Shown here piece by piece: positions 15,264-24,933 of a stretch of DNA of 64,000 nt. The stretch's first letter is position 1. Every line of letters begins with the position of its first letter. A model generated the notes under the pieces. It was not told where the DNA came from and made no database searches. It saw only the letters and a list, made by a program, of their open reading frames with translations. Location of the stretch: the NCBI RefSeq assembly GCF_002874775.1, contig NZ_CP020991.1:2270451-2334450 (forward strand), written 5' to 3'. Made by a program: the position numbers and the translations under genes. The DNA is from Monoglobus pectinilyticus (GTDB taxonomy: Bacteria; Bacillota; Clostridia; Monoglobales; Monoglobaceae).

Positions 15264-15551
15264 ATGGAGAACAATGAATCAATGGGAAGACATACTGTCA
15301 CTATTGAAGACCGAAAACGAATAAAAATAAATTGCGTTGAGGACGTGGAGAGCTTTAATGAAGAAAAAGTAGTAGTTTATACAAGCATGGGCGTAATGAT
15401 AGTCTCCGGATTTGATTTTAAGGTTAACCGTTTGAGCGTTGAGGACGGACAGCTAATTATCGACGGAGAGGTAGACAAGGTGGAATATATGGAAGTTGCA
15501 GATAATGACGACAGGGGAGGCTCAGGATTTTTCGGAAAACTTTTTAGATAA
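15264..15551 (+). CDS. yabP: sporulation protein YabP
   Basis: A 95-residue YabP-family protein (also related to YqfC). The centre reads VVVYTSMGVMIVSGFDFKVN and LIIDGEVDKVEY, the conserved core. In Bacillus, yabP and yabQ are mother-cell sigma-E genes, with yabQ needed for cortex formation. A possible sigma-E -35 box TCATATT (15186-15192) lies upstream, but the -10 box matches poorly. An AAGGGAAG box precedes the ATG. Next gene is yabQ at 22 bases. Confidence 0.92.
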   Translation: MENNESMGRHTVTIEDRKRIKINCVEDVESFNEEKVVVYTSMGVMIVSGFDFKVNRLSVEDGQLIIDGEVDKVEYMEVADNDDRGGSGFFGKLFR

Positions 15552-15573
15552 ATAAATTACGGAGGAAAAACAG

Positions 15574-16098
15574 ATGGATACAATTACAAAAGCAAACGAA
15601 TTAAATTACTTTTTTTGGTCAATGATATGCGGCGTTGCAATGACAATAGTTTATGACTTTTTGAGAGCTAGAAGAAGAGAAAAAAAGCAGGTTGGATTAT
15701 TTATATATATAGAAGATATAGTTTGGTTTTGCGTTTTAGGGGTGCTCGTATACTTGCTTGCATTCAGACAGAATGCCGGTATGATAAGATGGTACAGTTT
15801 TTTTGGAATAGGACTGGGGGCGCTTATTTATAAACTATTGCTCGGCGACAAACTTATGAACGTGTTTAGAAAATGTTATTCATATTTTGTCAGGGCCTTC
15901 TGTTTTCTAATAAAAATTATAATGTGGCCTGTTAGATTTATAGCAGCTTTAATTAAGCGGCCGATTGGAGTTGTAGTGTGGCATTCAAGGACCGGCTCAA
16001 GACAGCTGTCAGATATGATGAAAGTGTCTAAACAGCGGCTTCGTAACAGAATGAGATATAAGGCAAGAAAAACAAACAGCAGTGAGGAAGATGAATAA
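15574..16098 (+). CDS. yabQ: spore cortex biosynthesis membrane protein YabQ
   Basis: A 174-residue protein with N-terminal transmembrane segments (about 10-28, 45-62, 68-86, 108-125) and a basic, probably cytoplasmic tail. FWSMICGVAMTIVYDFLRARR and the WFCVLGVLVYLLAFRQNAG stretch are typical of YabQ. It is required in Bacillus for spore cortex assembly in the outer forespore membrane. The ribosome binding site is GGAGG. The order yabP-yabQ-divIC-yabR is conserved in Bacillota. Confidence 0.92.
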   Translation: MDTITKANELNYFFWSMICGVAMTIVYDFLRARRREKKQVGLFIYIEDIVWFCVLGVLVYLLAFRQNAGMIRWYSFFGIGLGALIYKLLLGDKLMNVFRKCYSYFVRAFCFLIKIIMWPVRFIAALIKRPIGVVVWHSRTGSRQLSDMMKVSKQRLRNRMRYKARKTNSSEEDE

Positions 16099-16187
16099 TA
16101 AAGCTGTGATTATAAAAATAACTAATAATGGGTAGAATATCCAAGTAATTTTGTATTGTAAATTATAGTATTTGAGAGACTTTTTCA

Positions 16188-16216
16188 TTGACAAAACGTA
16201 TTTGATAATATATAAT
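16188..16216 (+). promoter_or_regulatory. consensus sigma-A promoter of divIC
   Basis: TTGACA (16188-16193), 17-bp spacer, TATAAT (16211-16216). It lets the division gene be expressed during growth, independently of the sporulation genes upstream. Confidence 0.85.
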
Positions 16217-16293
16217 ATCCTTGTAGGTTTGTAAATTTATTACATAATCAAATAGCTGTGAAGTTTTCACTGCTGTTAGGAGGATGAGCGTCG

Positions 16294-16698
16294 GTGAATT
16301 CTGCGGGAGAAACAAGGAGAACAGATAAAAACAGCAGAAATTTTTCGTCGGTAGGCGCGGCCGCTGCGGATGTTAAAAGCAGGGCAACAAAAACGATAAA
16401 AAAGACTAAGAATGTTAAATTCAATATAAAAAGGCTGGTTGTGTCTGTAGCCGTACTGGTTTTCTGTGTATATTTTGTTTGCATGATGATAGGTCAGCAG
16501 AGCACAATCAATCGTAAAAATAACGAGATACGGAACCTGAATGAGCAAATTACTTCGGCTAACCAGGAAACTGAAAGGCTGAAGGAAGAGCTTGAAAATG
16601 TAAATGACCCGGAATATCTTGAGAGAATGGCTAGAGAGAAGCTGGGACTTGTAGGTCCGAATGAGCGTGTTTATATTGACGCTAACAGCACAAACTAA
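16294..16698 (+). CDS. divIC: septum formation initiator DivIC/FtsB-like
   Basis: A 134-residue bitopic membrane protein. A basic N-terminal cytoplasmic part (1-46) is followed by one transmembrane helix (LVVSVAVLVFCVYFVCMMI, about 47-65), then an extracellular leucine-zipper-like coiled coil (IRNLNEQITSANQETERLKE) and the conserved DPEYLERMAREKLGLVGPNE. Part of the FtsL-FtsB(DivIC)-FtsQ(DivIB) divisome complex. The start is GTG after AGGAGG; the ATG between them is out of frame. Confidence 0.92.
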   Translation: MNSAGETRRTDKNSRNFSSVGAAAADVKSRATKTIKKTKNVKFNIKRLVVSVAVLVFCVYFVCMMIGQQSTINRKNNEIRNLNEQITSANQETERLKEELENVNDPEYLERMAREKLGLVGPNERVYIDANSTN

Positions 16699-16783
16699 AG
16701 TTGAGTTTTAGACTCACATTTTAATTGAGTATTATTAATTTATATAAGCGAGAGTATTCTCTCAGGAGGGAAATTTAGTAAGT

Positions 16784-17254
16784 ATGCAAATTGAAGTTGG
16801 AATGGTTTTAAATGTAAAGGTTACCGGGATTACGTCATTTGGCGCTTTTGTTGAGCTGCCTGAAGGAAAGTCAGGACTTATTCATATCTCAGAAATTGCA
16901 TCCGCTTTTGTGGAGGATGTTAATCAGCACTTGAAAAAAGGTCAGGTTGTTTCCGCAAAGGTTATCGGTGTTGATAACGGCAAAATCAGCTTGTCAATAA
17001 AGCAGCTGGAATCCGGAGAAAATCAAGCTAAGCCGGAAAAGAAGCCAAAAGACAGAACAAAGAAGAGGACTTCAAGTCTCCGCAGCAATCAACCGCCGGA
17101 AGAGTTTGAATTCGTGTCAAATAAGAATAGAACTGACGATTTGAGTTTTGACGATATGCTTCAAAAATTCAAAAAAGACAGCGATGAAAAATTCCAAGAT
17201 TTGAAGAGGAACACTGATAATAAGAGAAGCGGCGGTTATAAGAGGGCATACTAA
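16784..17254 (+). CDS. yabR: S1-domain RNA-binding protein, YabR-like
   Basis: A 156-residue protein with a single S1 RNA-binding domain at residues 1-72 (GMVLNVKVTGITSFGAFVEL, GLIHISEIA, and GKISLSIKQLE), followed by a basic, low-complexity Lys/Arg/Gln-rich tail. Homologues follow divIC in Bacillus (yabR) and bind RNA or ribosomes. An AGGAGGG box precedes the ATG at slightly long spacing (about 13 bases). Confidence 0.88.
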   Translation: MQIEVGMVLNVKVTGITSFGAFVELPEGKSGLIHISEIASAFVEDVNQHLKKGQVVSAKVIGVDNGKISLSIKQLESGENQAKPEKKPKDRTKKRTSSLRSNQPPEEFEFVSNKNRTDDLSFDDMLQKFKKDSDEKFQDLKRNTDNKRSGGYKRAY

Positions 17255-17272
17255 CAGATTGTAGGTGATTTT

Positions 17273-17710
17273 ATGACAAGTGCCGGTATATTTTGGATAA
17301 TTGCGGCAGTTTTGTTCGCTGTGATTGAAGCTGCCACAGTTGCGTTGGTTACAGTGTGGTTTGCGGTAGGAGCACTTGCAGCGGCAATAGCAGCGCAGTT
17401 TGGAGCAAGTATTTTATTTCAGGTCGGTACTTTTGTTGTAGTGTCGGCTATTTTGCTTTGCGTTACTCGTCCTGTTTTCAAAAAGATATCTGTGAAAAAG
17501 CCGCAGAGAACAAATGCGGACAGGTTTATAGGCGAAGAGGCTATGGTCATTAAAAAAATTGATGATATAAATAATGATGGTCAGGTAAAAATAGCAGGAC
17601 AAGTTTGGTCAGCTGTATCGGAGGATAAAAGTCCGCTTGAAGAGGGAACAATAGTTAAGGTTATTGCTATCAGAGGAGTGAAGCTGGTAGTAGAACCTAT
17701 TAATTCATAA
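17273..17710 (+). CDS. NfeD-family membrane protein
   Basis: A 145-residue NfeD1b-type protein with three transmembrane segments in the first 65 residues and a C-terminal OB-fold (about 85-145: RFIGEEAMVIKKI, GQVKIAGQVWSAVSED, then GTIVKVIAIRGVKLVVE). It pairs with the SPFH protein encoded 52 bases downstream, as in most genomes. The two are thought to act together in membrane microdomains. AGGTGAT precedes the ATG. Confidence 0.92.
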   Translation: MTSAGIFWIIAAVLFAVIEAATVALVTVWFAVGALAAAIAAQFGASILFQVGTFVVVSAILLCVTRPVFKKISVKKPQRTNADRFIGEEAMVIKKIDDINNDGQVKIAGQVWSAVSEDKSPLEEGTIVKVIAIRGVKLVVEPINS

Positions 17711-17762
17711 TTTTATTGAAAATAATTTGATTTTATAAAATATATTTATGAGGTGAAGCAGC

Positions 17763-18677
17763 ATGGTATTTCTAATTATATTACTTGCCATAATTGTTGT
17801 TCTTGTTGTGGCAAATATAAAGATTGTTCCCCAGGCGCACGCATATGTTATTGAACGTTTGGGAGCGTACAGCACAACCTGGAGCGTTGGTCTTCATATT
17901 AAAATTCCGCTTATTGAGCGAGTAGCGAATAAGGTTACTTTAAAGGAGCAGGTAGTTGACTTTCCTCCGCAGCCGGTTATAACAAAAGATAATGTTACAA
18001 TGCAGATTGATACTGTAGTATACTATCAGATTACTGACCCAAAGCTTTATACCTATGGGGTAGAGATGCCTATGTCGGCAATTGAGAATCTGACGGCTAC
18101 TACACTTCGTAATATTATTGGTGATATGGAACTTGACGAAAGTTTGACGTCAAGGGATATAATTAATACTAAAATGCGTTCTATTTTGGATGAAGCGACC
18201 GACCCATGGGGAATAAAAGTTAATCGTGTTGAATTGAAAAACATTATCCCTCCGGCAGGTATACGTGAAGCAATGGAGAAACAGATGAAAGCTGAGCGTG
18301 AAAGACGTGAGGCAATTCTTAGAGCCGAGGGTGAAAAGAAGTCTGCTATTTTGGTTGCTGAAGGTGTTAAAGAATCCAGAATTCTTGAAGCTGAGGCTGA
18401 AAAAGCTGCTCAAATTCTTAAAGCTGAAGCTGATAAAGAAGCGGCTATCCGTATTGCTGAAGGTGATGCTGATGCAATCAGAAATATTCAGCAGGCTACT
18501 GCAGACGGTATAAGAATGCTTAATGAGTCTGAGCCGGGTGAGGCTGTATTGACAATCAAGAGTTTAGAGGCGTTTGTTAAAGCGGCCGACGGTAAAGCGA
18601 CAAAGATAATACTGCCGTCACAAATTCAAGGTATAGCAGGACTGGCTACAACTCTTAAAGAAGTTATGAAGGATTAG
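17763..18677 (+). CDS. SPFH/band 7 (stomatin-like) membrane protein
   Basis: A 304-residue slipin. A transmembrane anchor (residues 2-19) is followed by the SPFH domain (about 20-185: VPQAHAYVIERLGAYSTTWS, VVDFPPQPVITKDNV, then EQVVD and YGVEMPMSAIENLTATTL), then an Ala/Glu-rich coiled coil (185-250, repeated EAEKAAQILKAEADKEAA type). It is the usual partner of NfeD. Role: scaffold of membrane protein complexes, exact cargo unknown. GAGGTG precedes the ATG. Confidence 0.93.
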   Translation: MVFLIILLAIIVVLVVANIKIVPQAHAYVIERLGAYSTTWSVGLHIKIPLIERVANKVTLKEQVVDFPPQPVITKDNVTMQIDTVVYYQITDPKLYTYGVEMPMSAIENLTATTLRNIIGDMELDESLTSRDIINTKMRSILDEATDPWGIKVNRVELKNIIPPAGIREAMEKQMKAERERREAILRAEGEKKSAILVAEGVKESRILEAEAEKAAQILKAEADKEAAIRIAEGDADAIRNIQQATADGIRMLNESEPGEAVLTIKSLEAFVKAADGKATKIILPSQIQGIAGLATTLKEVMKD

Positions 18678-18705
18678 TTTTACTAAAATAAATATGTTAT
18701 TATTC

Positions 18706-18740
18706 ATTTGCACAGATGATTTTATTTCATCTGTGCAAAT
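18706..18740. terminator. hairpin after the SPFH gene
   Basis: ATTTGCACAGATGA / TCATCTGTGCAAAT, a perfect 14-bp stem with a 7-nt loop. There is no strong T run, so termination may be incomplete or factor-dependent. Confidence 0.6.
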
Positions 18741-18798
18741 GCTATGATATAGATAAAAGACTTAAATTACAGAGATTTAAAACATAGGAGGAAAAAAT

Positions 18799-19539
18799 AT
18801 GTCAGGACATTCGAAATGGGCAACCATAAAGAGAAAAAAAGGAGCAATCGACGCTAAAAGAGGTAAGATATTTACCAAAATCGGCAGAGAGCTAATGGTG
18901 GCTGTTAAAGACGGCGGACCTGACCCGGACACAAATTCTAAGCTGCGTGATGTTATTGCCAAAGCAAAAGCTAATAATATGCCGAATGACACTATTCAAA
19001 GGAGCATAAAAAAGGCAGCCGGAGAAGGTGACGCAGGAACATATCTTGAAATGGTATACGAGGGATATGGCCCGAGCGGCATTGCTGTTATGGTGGAGAC
19101 TTTAAGTGACAATAAAAACAGAACGGCGGCAGACCTTCGACACTATTTTGATAAGAACGGCGGAAATTTAGGACAGAGCGGCTGCGTTGGATTTATGTTC
19201 GACAGAAAAGGTCTTATAGTTATTGAGAAGACCGACTCTGTTGATGAAGATACTTTGATGATGGACGCTTTAGAGGCAGGAGCCGACGATTTTAATGTTG
19301 AGGATGAGTGTTATGAAATCCTGACAGCTCCGGAAGCGCTGGGCAAGACCAGAGAAGAACTGGAAGGCAAAGGCTATACATTTGCACAGGCAGAAGTAAA
19401 TTACATACCTCAGACCACTACGAAATTAGATAATCCTGAGGACATTGCCAAAATGGAAAAACTGATAGATATGCTTGAAGAAAACGATGATGTTCAAAAT
19501 GTTTATCATACTTGGGATATGCCTGAGGAAGACGAATAA
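18799..19539 (+). CDS. yebC: YebC/PmpR/TACO1-family protein
   Basis: A 246-residue protein of the YebC family. [20 protein letters not shown] and [15 protein letters not shown] are the signature N-terminus, with [14 protein letters not shown] and [16 protein letters not shown] in the middle. Homologues were described as DNA-binding regulators and more recently as translation factors easing ribosome stalling at proline stretches. An AGGAGG box precedes the ATG. Full length for the family. Confidence 0.95.
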   Translation: MSGHSKWATIKRKKGAIDAKRGKIFTKIGRELMVAVKDGGPDPDTNSKLRDVIAKAKANNMPNDTIQRSIKKAAGEGDAGTYLEMVYEGYGPSGIAVMVETLSDNKNRTAADLRHYFDKNGGNLGQSGCVGFMFDRKGLIVIEKTDSVDEDTLMMDALEAGADDFNVEDECYEILTAPEALGKTREELEGKGYTFAQAEVNYIPQTTTKLDNPEDIAKMEKLIDMLEENDDVQNVYHTWDMPEEDE

Positions 19540-19564
19540 TATTATTTATACTGATGAGCTGCAA

Positions 19565-19607
19565 AAAAACAGAGCGGCGGCTGAAAATGCGGCGTGAATC
19601 TGTTTTT
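19565..19607 (+). terminator. possible terminator after yebC
   Basis: AAAAACAGA / TCTGTTTTT with a 25-nt GC-rich loop that may fold further (GCGGCGG). Confidence 0.4.
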
Positions 19608-19637
19608 CTGCGGCTTTATTTATAGGAGGTGAAGTTT

Positions 19638-20762
19638 TTGGCACGTATACTGCATATGGCGGATATGCATTTTGATTCTGCCTTTACCTCGAACCTTTCA
19701 ATTAATAAATCAAAACTTAGGCGAAGCGAACAGCGTGAAGTCTTTTCAAGGATAATTGAAATGGTTAAGACCGAACAAATTGATGTTATGTTGATTTCAG
19801 GCGATTTGTTCGACAGTGAAAATGTCAGCGAAGAAACTATTAACTTTATGGTTAGAAAATTTGACGAGATTTCTGAAATACCTGTCTTAATTGCTGCTGG
19901 AAACCATGACCCTTTTAATATGAATTCTGTTTATGAAAGAATTAGTTTAGGTGATAATGTTCATATTTTCAGCATAGAAGGTGGATTTTATGATTTTGAA
20001 AATCTTAACCTAAGAGTTTCCGGTGTAAGCTTTGGCAGCGAGGACGGAAGCAATATTAAAACTCCGAAAACACTTCATCCTGAATTTTCAAATATACTTG
20101 TTATGCACGGAAATGTTGTTTCTGGTACTGCTGAGAGCGGAATAAGATATAATCCTGTGACCAAACAAGAAATAGAAAACTCAGGATTTGATTATATAGC
20201 TTTTGGACACGTTCATTCTTTTAGCGGTATAAATGTAGAAGGAAGAACATATTGGGCTTATCCAGGTATACCTGAGCCGCGCGGCTTTGATGAAAGCGGA
20301 GAAAGCGGAGTTGTTATAGGAAATGTTTTAAAAGCGGGTTCAGAATTTAACTTACGTAAAGTTTTAAAGAGAAATTATCATACATTAGAAATTGAGATAA
20401 CGGCAGATATTTCTGATAATGAACAAATAATCGAGCTTATTGACAGTAAGATAAAAGAGTACGGCAATCAAAATATTTTTAGAATAATCCTTATTGGTAA
20501 ACTTCGATCAGACTTTTTCATTGATATTGATTTGTTGAAAAGCAGGACCGAAAAGCTTGGTTTTTTTGTTGAAATCAAAGATGAGACAGAAATGGAGTAT
20601 GATTTGTCGGTTGATATCCAGGATAACAGTTTAAGGGCTGAATATATAAGGTTGATGCAGAAAAAACTTGATGAATGTGTGCACGGAACACGTGAATATA
20701 GAATTATTGAGAACGCTGTTAAATATGGTTTGGACGCGATAGAAGGCAGGCTTAAACCATAA
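19638..20762 (+). CDS. SbcD/YhaO-like DNA repair exonuclease (metallophosphoesterase)
   Basis: A 374-residue calcineurin-like phosphoesterase with the two-metal motifs of Mre11/SbcD: HMADMHFD, ISGDLFDS, AAGNHDPFN and FGHVHSF. The following C-terminal part (about 255-374) is the capping region. The start is TTG 19638, 8 bases after AGGAGG (19624-19629); the GTG at 19629 overlaps that box. With the ATPase encoded 9 bases downstream it should form an SbcCD/YhaON-type nuclease that processes DNA ends. Confidence 0.88.
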   Translation: MARILHMADMHFDSAFTSNLSINKSKLRRSEQREVFSRIIEMVKTEQIDVMLISGDLFDSENVSEETINFMVRKFDEISEIPVLIAAGNHDPFNMNSVYERISLGDNVHIFSIEGGFYDFENLNLRVSGVSFGSEDGSNIKTPKTLHPEFSNILVMHGNVVSGTAESGIRYNPVTKQEIENSGFDYIAFGHVHSFSGINVEGRTYWAYPGIPEPRGFDESGESGVVIGNVLKAGSEFNLRKVLKRNYHTLEIEITADISDNEQIIELIDSKIKEYGNQNIFRIILIGKLRSDFFIDIDLLKSRTEKLGFFVEIKDETEMEYDLSVDIQDNSLRAEYIRLMQKKLDECVHGTREYRIIENAVKYGLDAIEGRLKP

Positions 20763-20771
20763 GGAACGGAG

Positions 20772-22877
20772 GTGAGCAAGATTAGAATTACCCGGTTAGA
20801 ATTAATAAAGTTTGGGAAATTTGCTGACTATTCTATTGATATCAGCGATGGAATGAACGTAATATATGGGGATAATGAAGCTGGTAAATCAACTATTCAG
20901 CTTTTTATTAAATTTATGCTCTTTGGTATTCCTTCGAGAGGCGGAAAGAGAGAAAAAATAAAAGACAGAGAGAAGATAATTCCGTGGCAGGATAATAAGG
21001 CCGCCGGAAAACTGTTTTTGATAAAAGACGGCAGAGAAATAGAAATATACCGGGAGTTCAGAAAACGTCCTTCCGGAGATATAGTAAAAGTAACCGACAG
21101 GAATACTGGAGAAAATTATTTTAACAAGGAAATAAAGTCTGAAGACGTCGGCGTTTTGCTGCTTGGAATGAGCAGGCAGATGTTTGAGCGCACAGTTTGG
21201 GTAACTCAGAGTAGTATTTGTATGCAGGGCAGTGATGATGAAATAACTGCTAGGCTTATAAACCTTTTGGAGAGCGGCAGTACAAGTGATGTTTCGATTA
21301 AAAGCGCTGTCAGTGGGATTGAAACAAAAATAGCAGGATTAAAGGCGAAAGATGGAAGAAGCGCTCCGGGCGAAATAGATTTGCTTAACCGAGAACGTAT
21401 AGAGTTAAATAAAACGCTGTCTGAACAAAGGGCATCTGAGAGAAAGAGAAATGAAGTAAATCAAGAGATTAACTTGCTTACTCAGCGTAAATTAAAAATT
21501 GACGATGAAATAAAGCATCTTGAAGCGGTTGAAAAATCCGAGCGGGCAAAAGAAAAAATATTGCGTGTTGACAGGATAGACGGCTGTGTTCAAAAAGAAA
21601 TGCAAATTGCTAACACAAGGCAGTTTCAGCTTTTTAAACACAATGCTGTTCCTGAGAGGGTTGAAAGTTTACGCTCAGATTCTGAACATATAGATGAACT
21701 TGAGGTAAAGGCATATCAGACGCAGCAAGAACTTTTAGCTGAACAAAACTGTTTTGCAGCAGAAAAGAAAAAGAGAAAAAGACTGTTATATTTTTTAATT
21801 GGAGCTGCCGGATTGGCTGTAATTTTAGCTGCGTTAGGTTTTGTGTTCGGAGTGGGAAAAAATATATTTTATTGGATAACAGCAGGAGCAGTTGTATTAT
21901 TTCTAATTGCTGCAGGAATTATTTTCGGTTGCATTATTCATAACAATATAGTAAAATTAAAAGAAAGTTTAATAAGTGTTGGCAATGAACTTTCACTTAT
22001 AAGAAAAGAGATCTCTGAAACTGAAAAGAGATTTTCAGAAAGTCTATCCATTTTGGAATGTGATACTTTAAATGATTTTAATGAAAAATTTAGGTTATAT
22101 TCTGAGGATAAGGCAAAAATAAAGATGGTGAGAGAACTTTATGAAGAACTCTTAGGTCAAGACGATTATCAGGAGTTAAAGAGAGAGGCCGATAATCAAA
22201 GAAAGTTTGTTATTGAATCCGATAATACTGAAACTGACAATATTGAACAAAAACTGGATTCATTAACAAATGAAAAGGAAAAGATTTCCGGGCGTATTTT
22301 GGAGCTGAAACAGTTAAAGATAGACGGAGGTTTGGAAATTCCTTTGATTGATATTGAAAATAATATAAAGTTTATTGATGAACAAATTATTGAAAAGGAA
22401 GAGGAATATTCATCATACCAAGCGGCGAAGGAGGGACTTATCCAGGCGTATGCAAAAATTAAGTCGGATTACACTCCGCTGCTGAATGCAGAGACAGAAA
22501 GAATATTAACCCGGCTTACGGGAGGCCAGCATGACAGTATAAAAGTGGCAGAAGATTTTTCACTCAGCTTAAAAGAAACAGATAAAAATATTGATTTGAA
22601 ACAGGCGGAGTTTTTTAGTACAGGAACATATAATCAGATTTATTTGGCACTTAGACTGGCAATAATTAAACTTACTTTAAGCGCTTCAGACTCAGTAATA
22701 TTTTTAGACGATGTTTTAACAACATTTGATGATGGAAGAAGCAAAGACGCGCTTGAAGTAATCAGAGAAATTTGCATTAAAGACGGGTATCAGTGTTTAT
22801 TATTCACTTGTCATCACCGTGATATAGAGAGTATTAAAAAGTATCCTGATATAAATATAATGGAGGTATTATTATGA
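20772..22877 (+). CDS. SbcC/YhaN-like AAA ATPase with membrane segments
   Basis: A 701-residue SMC/Rad50-type ATPase partnering the nuclease upstream. Walker A is YGDNEAGKSTIQL (about 34-46), a long coiled coil follows, with two hydrophobic segments (about 335-360 and 365-390) in its centre, then the signature region STGTYNQIYLALRLA and Walker B SVIFLDDVLTTFDDGR. Midway membrane segments are a known trait of YhaN. Start choice is awkward: GTG 20772 lies at the end of a GGAGGTGA box, AAGGA at 20761 could serve it, and a rare ATT at 20781 would match family N-termini. It overlaps the next gene by 4 bases. Confidence 0.85.
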   Translation: MSKIRITRLELIKFGKFADYSIDISDGMNVIYGDNEAGKSTIQLFIKFMLFGIPSRGGKREKIKDREKIIPWQDNKAAGKLFLIKDGREIEIYREFRKRPSGDIVKVTDRNTGENYFNKEIKSEDVGVLLLGMSRQMFERTVWVTQSSICMQGSDDEITARLINLLESGSTSDVSIKSAVSGIETKIAGLKAKDGRSAPGEIDLLNRERIELNKTLSEQRASERKRNEVNQEINLLTQRKLKIDDEIKHLEAVEKSERAKEKILRVDRIDGCVQKEMQIANTRQFQLFKHNAVPERVESLRSDSEHIDELEVKAYQTQQELLAEQNCFAAEKKKRKRLLYFLIGAAGLAVILAALGFVFGVGKNIFYWITAGAVVLFLIAAGIIFGCIIHNNIVKLKESLISVGNELSLIRKEISETEKRFSESLSILECDTLNDFNEKFRLYSEDKAKIKMVRELYEELLGQDDYQELKREADNQRKFVIESDNTETDNIEQKLDSLTNEKEKISGRILELKQLKIDGGLEIPLIDIENNIKFIDEQIIEKEEEYSSYQAAKEGLIQAYAKIKSDYTPLLNAETERILTRLTGGQHDSIKVAEDFSLSLKETDKNIDLKQAEFFSTGTYNQIYLALRLAIIKLTLSASDSVIFLDDVLTTFDDGRSKDALEVIREICIKDGYQCLLFTCHHRDIESIKKYPDINIMEVLL

Positions 22878-23227
22878 GCGGAAAGTTTGATAATTCAAGA
22901 GGAAATGTGAAAATAGCGAACAGCGTAATTGCTAAAATAGCCGGTTATGCCGCAACAAGCTGTTATGGAGTTGTGGGAATGGCAACAAGCGGTGGCAAGG
23001 ACGGTATTGCAAAACTGCTTAAACGCGAAATGATGGATAGGGGCGTTAAAGTAAAGTTAGGCGAGAACGGTATAGATATTTCTCTTTATATTATTGTTGA
23101 GTATGGCACAAACATCAATGCTATAGGCGAGGTTATAAGGAGCAGTGTGAAATATAAGGTTGAGGAAATGTCCGGCTTAAATGTGAATACTGTTGACGTA
23201 AATGTTGAGGGAATAAGAGTTAATTAG
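22874..23227 (+). CDS. Asp23/Gls24-family (YloU-like) protein
   Basis: A 117-residue Asp23 protein (GNVKIANSVIAKIAGYAATS, CYGVVGMATSGG, VEYGTNINAIGEVIRSSV, VNVNVEGIRV-like end). Such proteins often precede the YloV-like kinase, as here, and are linked to cell-envelope homeostasis. It starts with an ATGA overlap on the upstream ATPase gene, so it is translationally coupled. Confidence 0.9.
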   Translation: MSGKFDNSRGNVKIANSVIAKIAGYAATSCYGVVGMATSGGKDGIAKLLKREMMDRGVKVKLGENGIDISLYIIVEYGTNINAIGEVIRSSVKYKVEEMSGLNVNTVDVNVEGIRVN

Positions 23228-23254
23228 AGCGGATTTTATAAGAAGGAGAATAAA

Positions 23255-24904
23255 ATGATACAGCTTGACAGTAAAAGTTTAAAGTTAATGATAGCTTCTG
23301 CGTCAAATCAGATTCTAAACAATGTCGAGAAAGTCAATGATATGAATGTTTTTCCGGTTCCGGACGGTGATACTGGAACTAACATGAGTATGACGTTCAG
23401 TGCGGCGGCTAAAAGCGTTGTTGATTTGGATAATAAAAAATCTCCGGTTGAAGTGTTGGGGGTTCTTTCAAAGTCAGCTCTTAGAAACGCCAGAGGAAAT
23501 TCGGGTGTTATTTTGTCACAGATTTTAAGAGGTCTGTGGCAGGGAGCTGAACAATCAGGAGAACTTGACGTTAGCGGAGTGAAGCATGCTTTATGTGAAG
23601 CCAGAGACACCGCATACCGTGCTGTTATGAAGCCGACAGAGGGCACAATATTAACCGTAATACGTGAAATTGCGGAGTATGCAGAAGCTCATTTTGTGGA
23701 GTATGATGATGTCACTTTATTTTTGAAAGCTGTTCTTGAGGCCGGTAGGAAAAGCCTTGCCAAAACTAAAGAGATTTTGCCCGTTTTAAAGCAGGTTGGC
23801 GTAGTCGACGCCGGAGGATTTGGCGTTATAATACTTCTCGGCGGCGCGGTAAGCGCTTTGGAAAGCGGCAAGGCGGCGGAACTTGAAGAGAGCGGCAAAG
23901 CGAATAATAAACAAATTGCATCTCAGGGAATTAAAAGCGCTGAAGCAGATACTTCGGATATAAAATTCAGATATTGTACGGAGTTTTTGATAAATAAAGA
24001 CAGCGAGCGAAGCGCCGCCCAGTTGATGGCAGCCATTAAACAAAAAGGCGATTGTATGCTGGTCATTGATGACGATGAAATTGTAAAGGTTCATATACAC
24101 ACCAATCATCCGGGGTTTGTGCTGGAACAGGCTTTGAAGCTTGGTGAGCTTACCAGTATAAAAATTGATAATATGAAATATCAGCATAATGAAATTGTTA
24201 ACGGAAGCCAGGAAGAGGATGAGCTTTCTGACGATGAAACCGAACTGAAGAAATATGGATTTGTTGCCGTATCTTCAGGTGATGGTTTGAGCCAATTGTT
24301 TGAAAGTCTTAACTGTGATAAAATAGTTGCAGGCGGTCAAACTATGAATCCCAGCACACAGGATATTTTAGACGCTGTTTTAGATGTTAAAGCTGAAAAC
24401 GTTTTTGTTCTGCCTAATAATAAAAACATTATACTTGCCGCTGAGCAGGTGAAAGAACTAACTGACGTGAATGTAATAGTTATTCCAACTAAAAATATGC
24501 CTCAGGGTATAGCCGCTATCGCAGTATTTAACGAAGACGCAGACTTGGACGAAAACATTTTTATGATGAATGAGAGTGCTGATTTGGTGAAATGCGGACA
24601 GGTGACCTATGCAGTAAGAGACACTAGGATTAACGGAGTGGATGTTGAAAACGGAGATATTATGGCTGTTATTGGCAGTGATTTGTCTGTGGTAGGCTCT
24701 GATGTTAATGAGGTGGCAAAAGAGTTAGCTGAAAAGCTGGTAGACGAGGACAGCGGTGTAATCTCTATATATTACGGCAAGGATATTGAAAAGGAGAAGG
24801 CAACAGAACTTTCTGCTTATTTAGAGAACAAATATTCCGATTTAGATGTTAATTTAAATTATGGCGGTCAGAATGTCTATTATTATATAATTGCTGTGGA
24901 ATAA
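23255..24904 (+). CDS. DAK2/DegV-fold kinase, YloV/FakA-like
   Basis: A 549-residue protein. The N-terminal DhaL/DAK2 domain (1-200) has NVFPVPDGDTGTNMSMTF, with the Asp residues that bind Mg-ATP, and ARGNSGVILSQILRG. A middle linker and C-terminal DegV-like portion (about 330-549) follow: QTMNPSTQDILDAV, VFVLPNNKNIILAAEQ and VNVIPTKNMPQGIAA-like. FakA homologues phosphorylate fatty acids bound by FakB proteins. No FakB (DegV) gene is adjacent. AAGGAG box. Confidence 0.9.
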   Translation: MIQLDSKSLKLMIASASNQILNNVEKVNDMNVFPVPDGDTGTNMSMTFSAAAKSVVDLDNKKSPVEVLGVLSKSALRNARGNSGVILSQILRGLWQGAEQSGELDVSGVKHALCEARDTAYRAVMKPTEGTILTVIREIAEYAEAHFVEYDDVTLFLKAVLEAGRKSLAKTKEILPVLKQVGVVDAGGFGVIILLGGAVSALESGKAAELEESGKANNKQIASQGIKSAEADTSDIKFRYCTEFLINKDSERSAAQLMAAIKQKGDCMLVIDDDEIVKVHIHTNHPGFVLEQALKLGELTSIKIDNMKYQHNEIVNGSQEEDELSDDETELKKYGFVAVSSGDGLSQLFESLNCDKIVAGGQTMNPSTQDILDAVLDVKAENVFVLPNNKNIILAAEQVKELTDVNVIVIPTKNMPQGIAAIAVFNEDADLDENIFMMNESADLVKCGQVTYAVRDTRINGVDVENGDIMAVIGSDLSVVGSDVNEVAKELAEKLVDEDSGVISIYYGKDIEKEKATELSAYLENKYSDLDVNLNYGGQNVYYYIIAVE

Positions 24905-24933
24905 GTTTATTTTTAATTATAATTTATATATTC

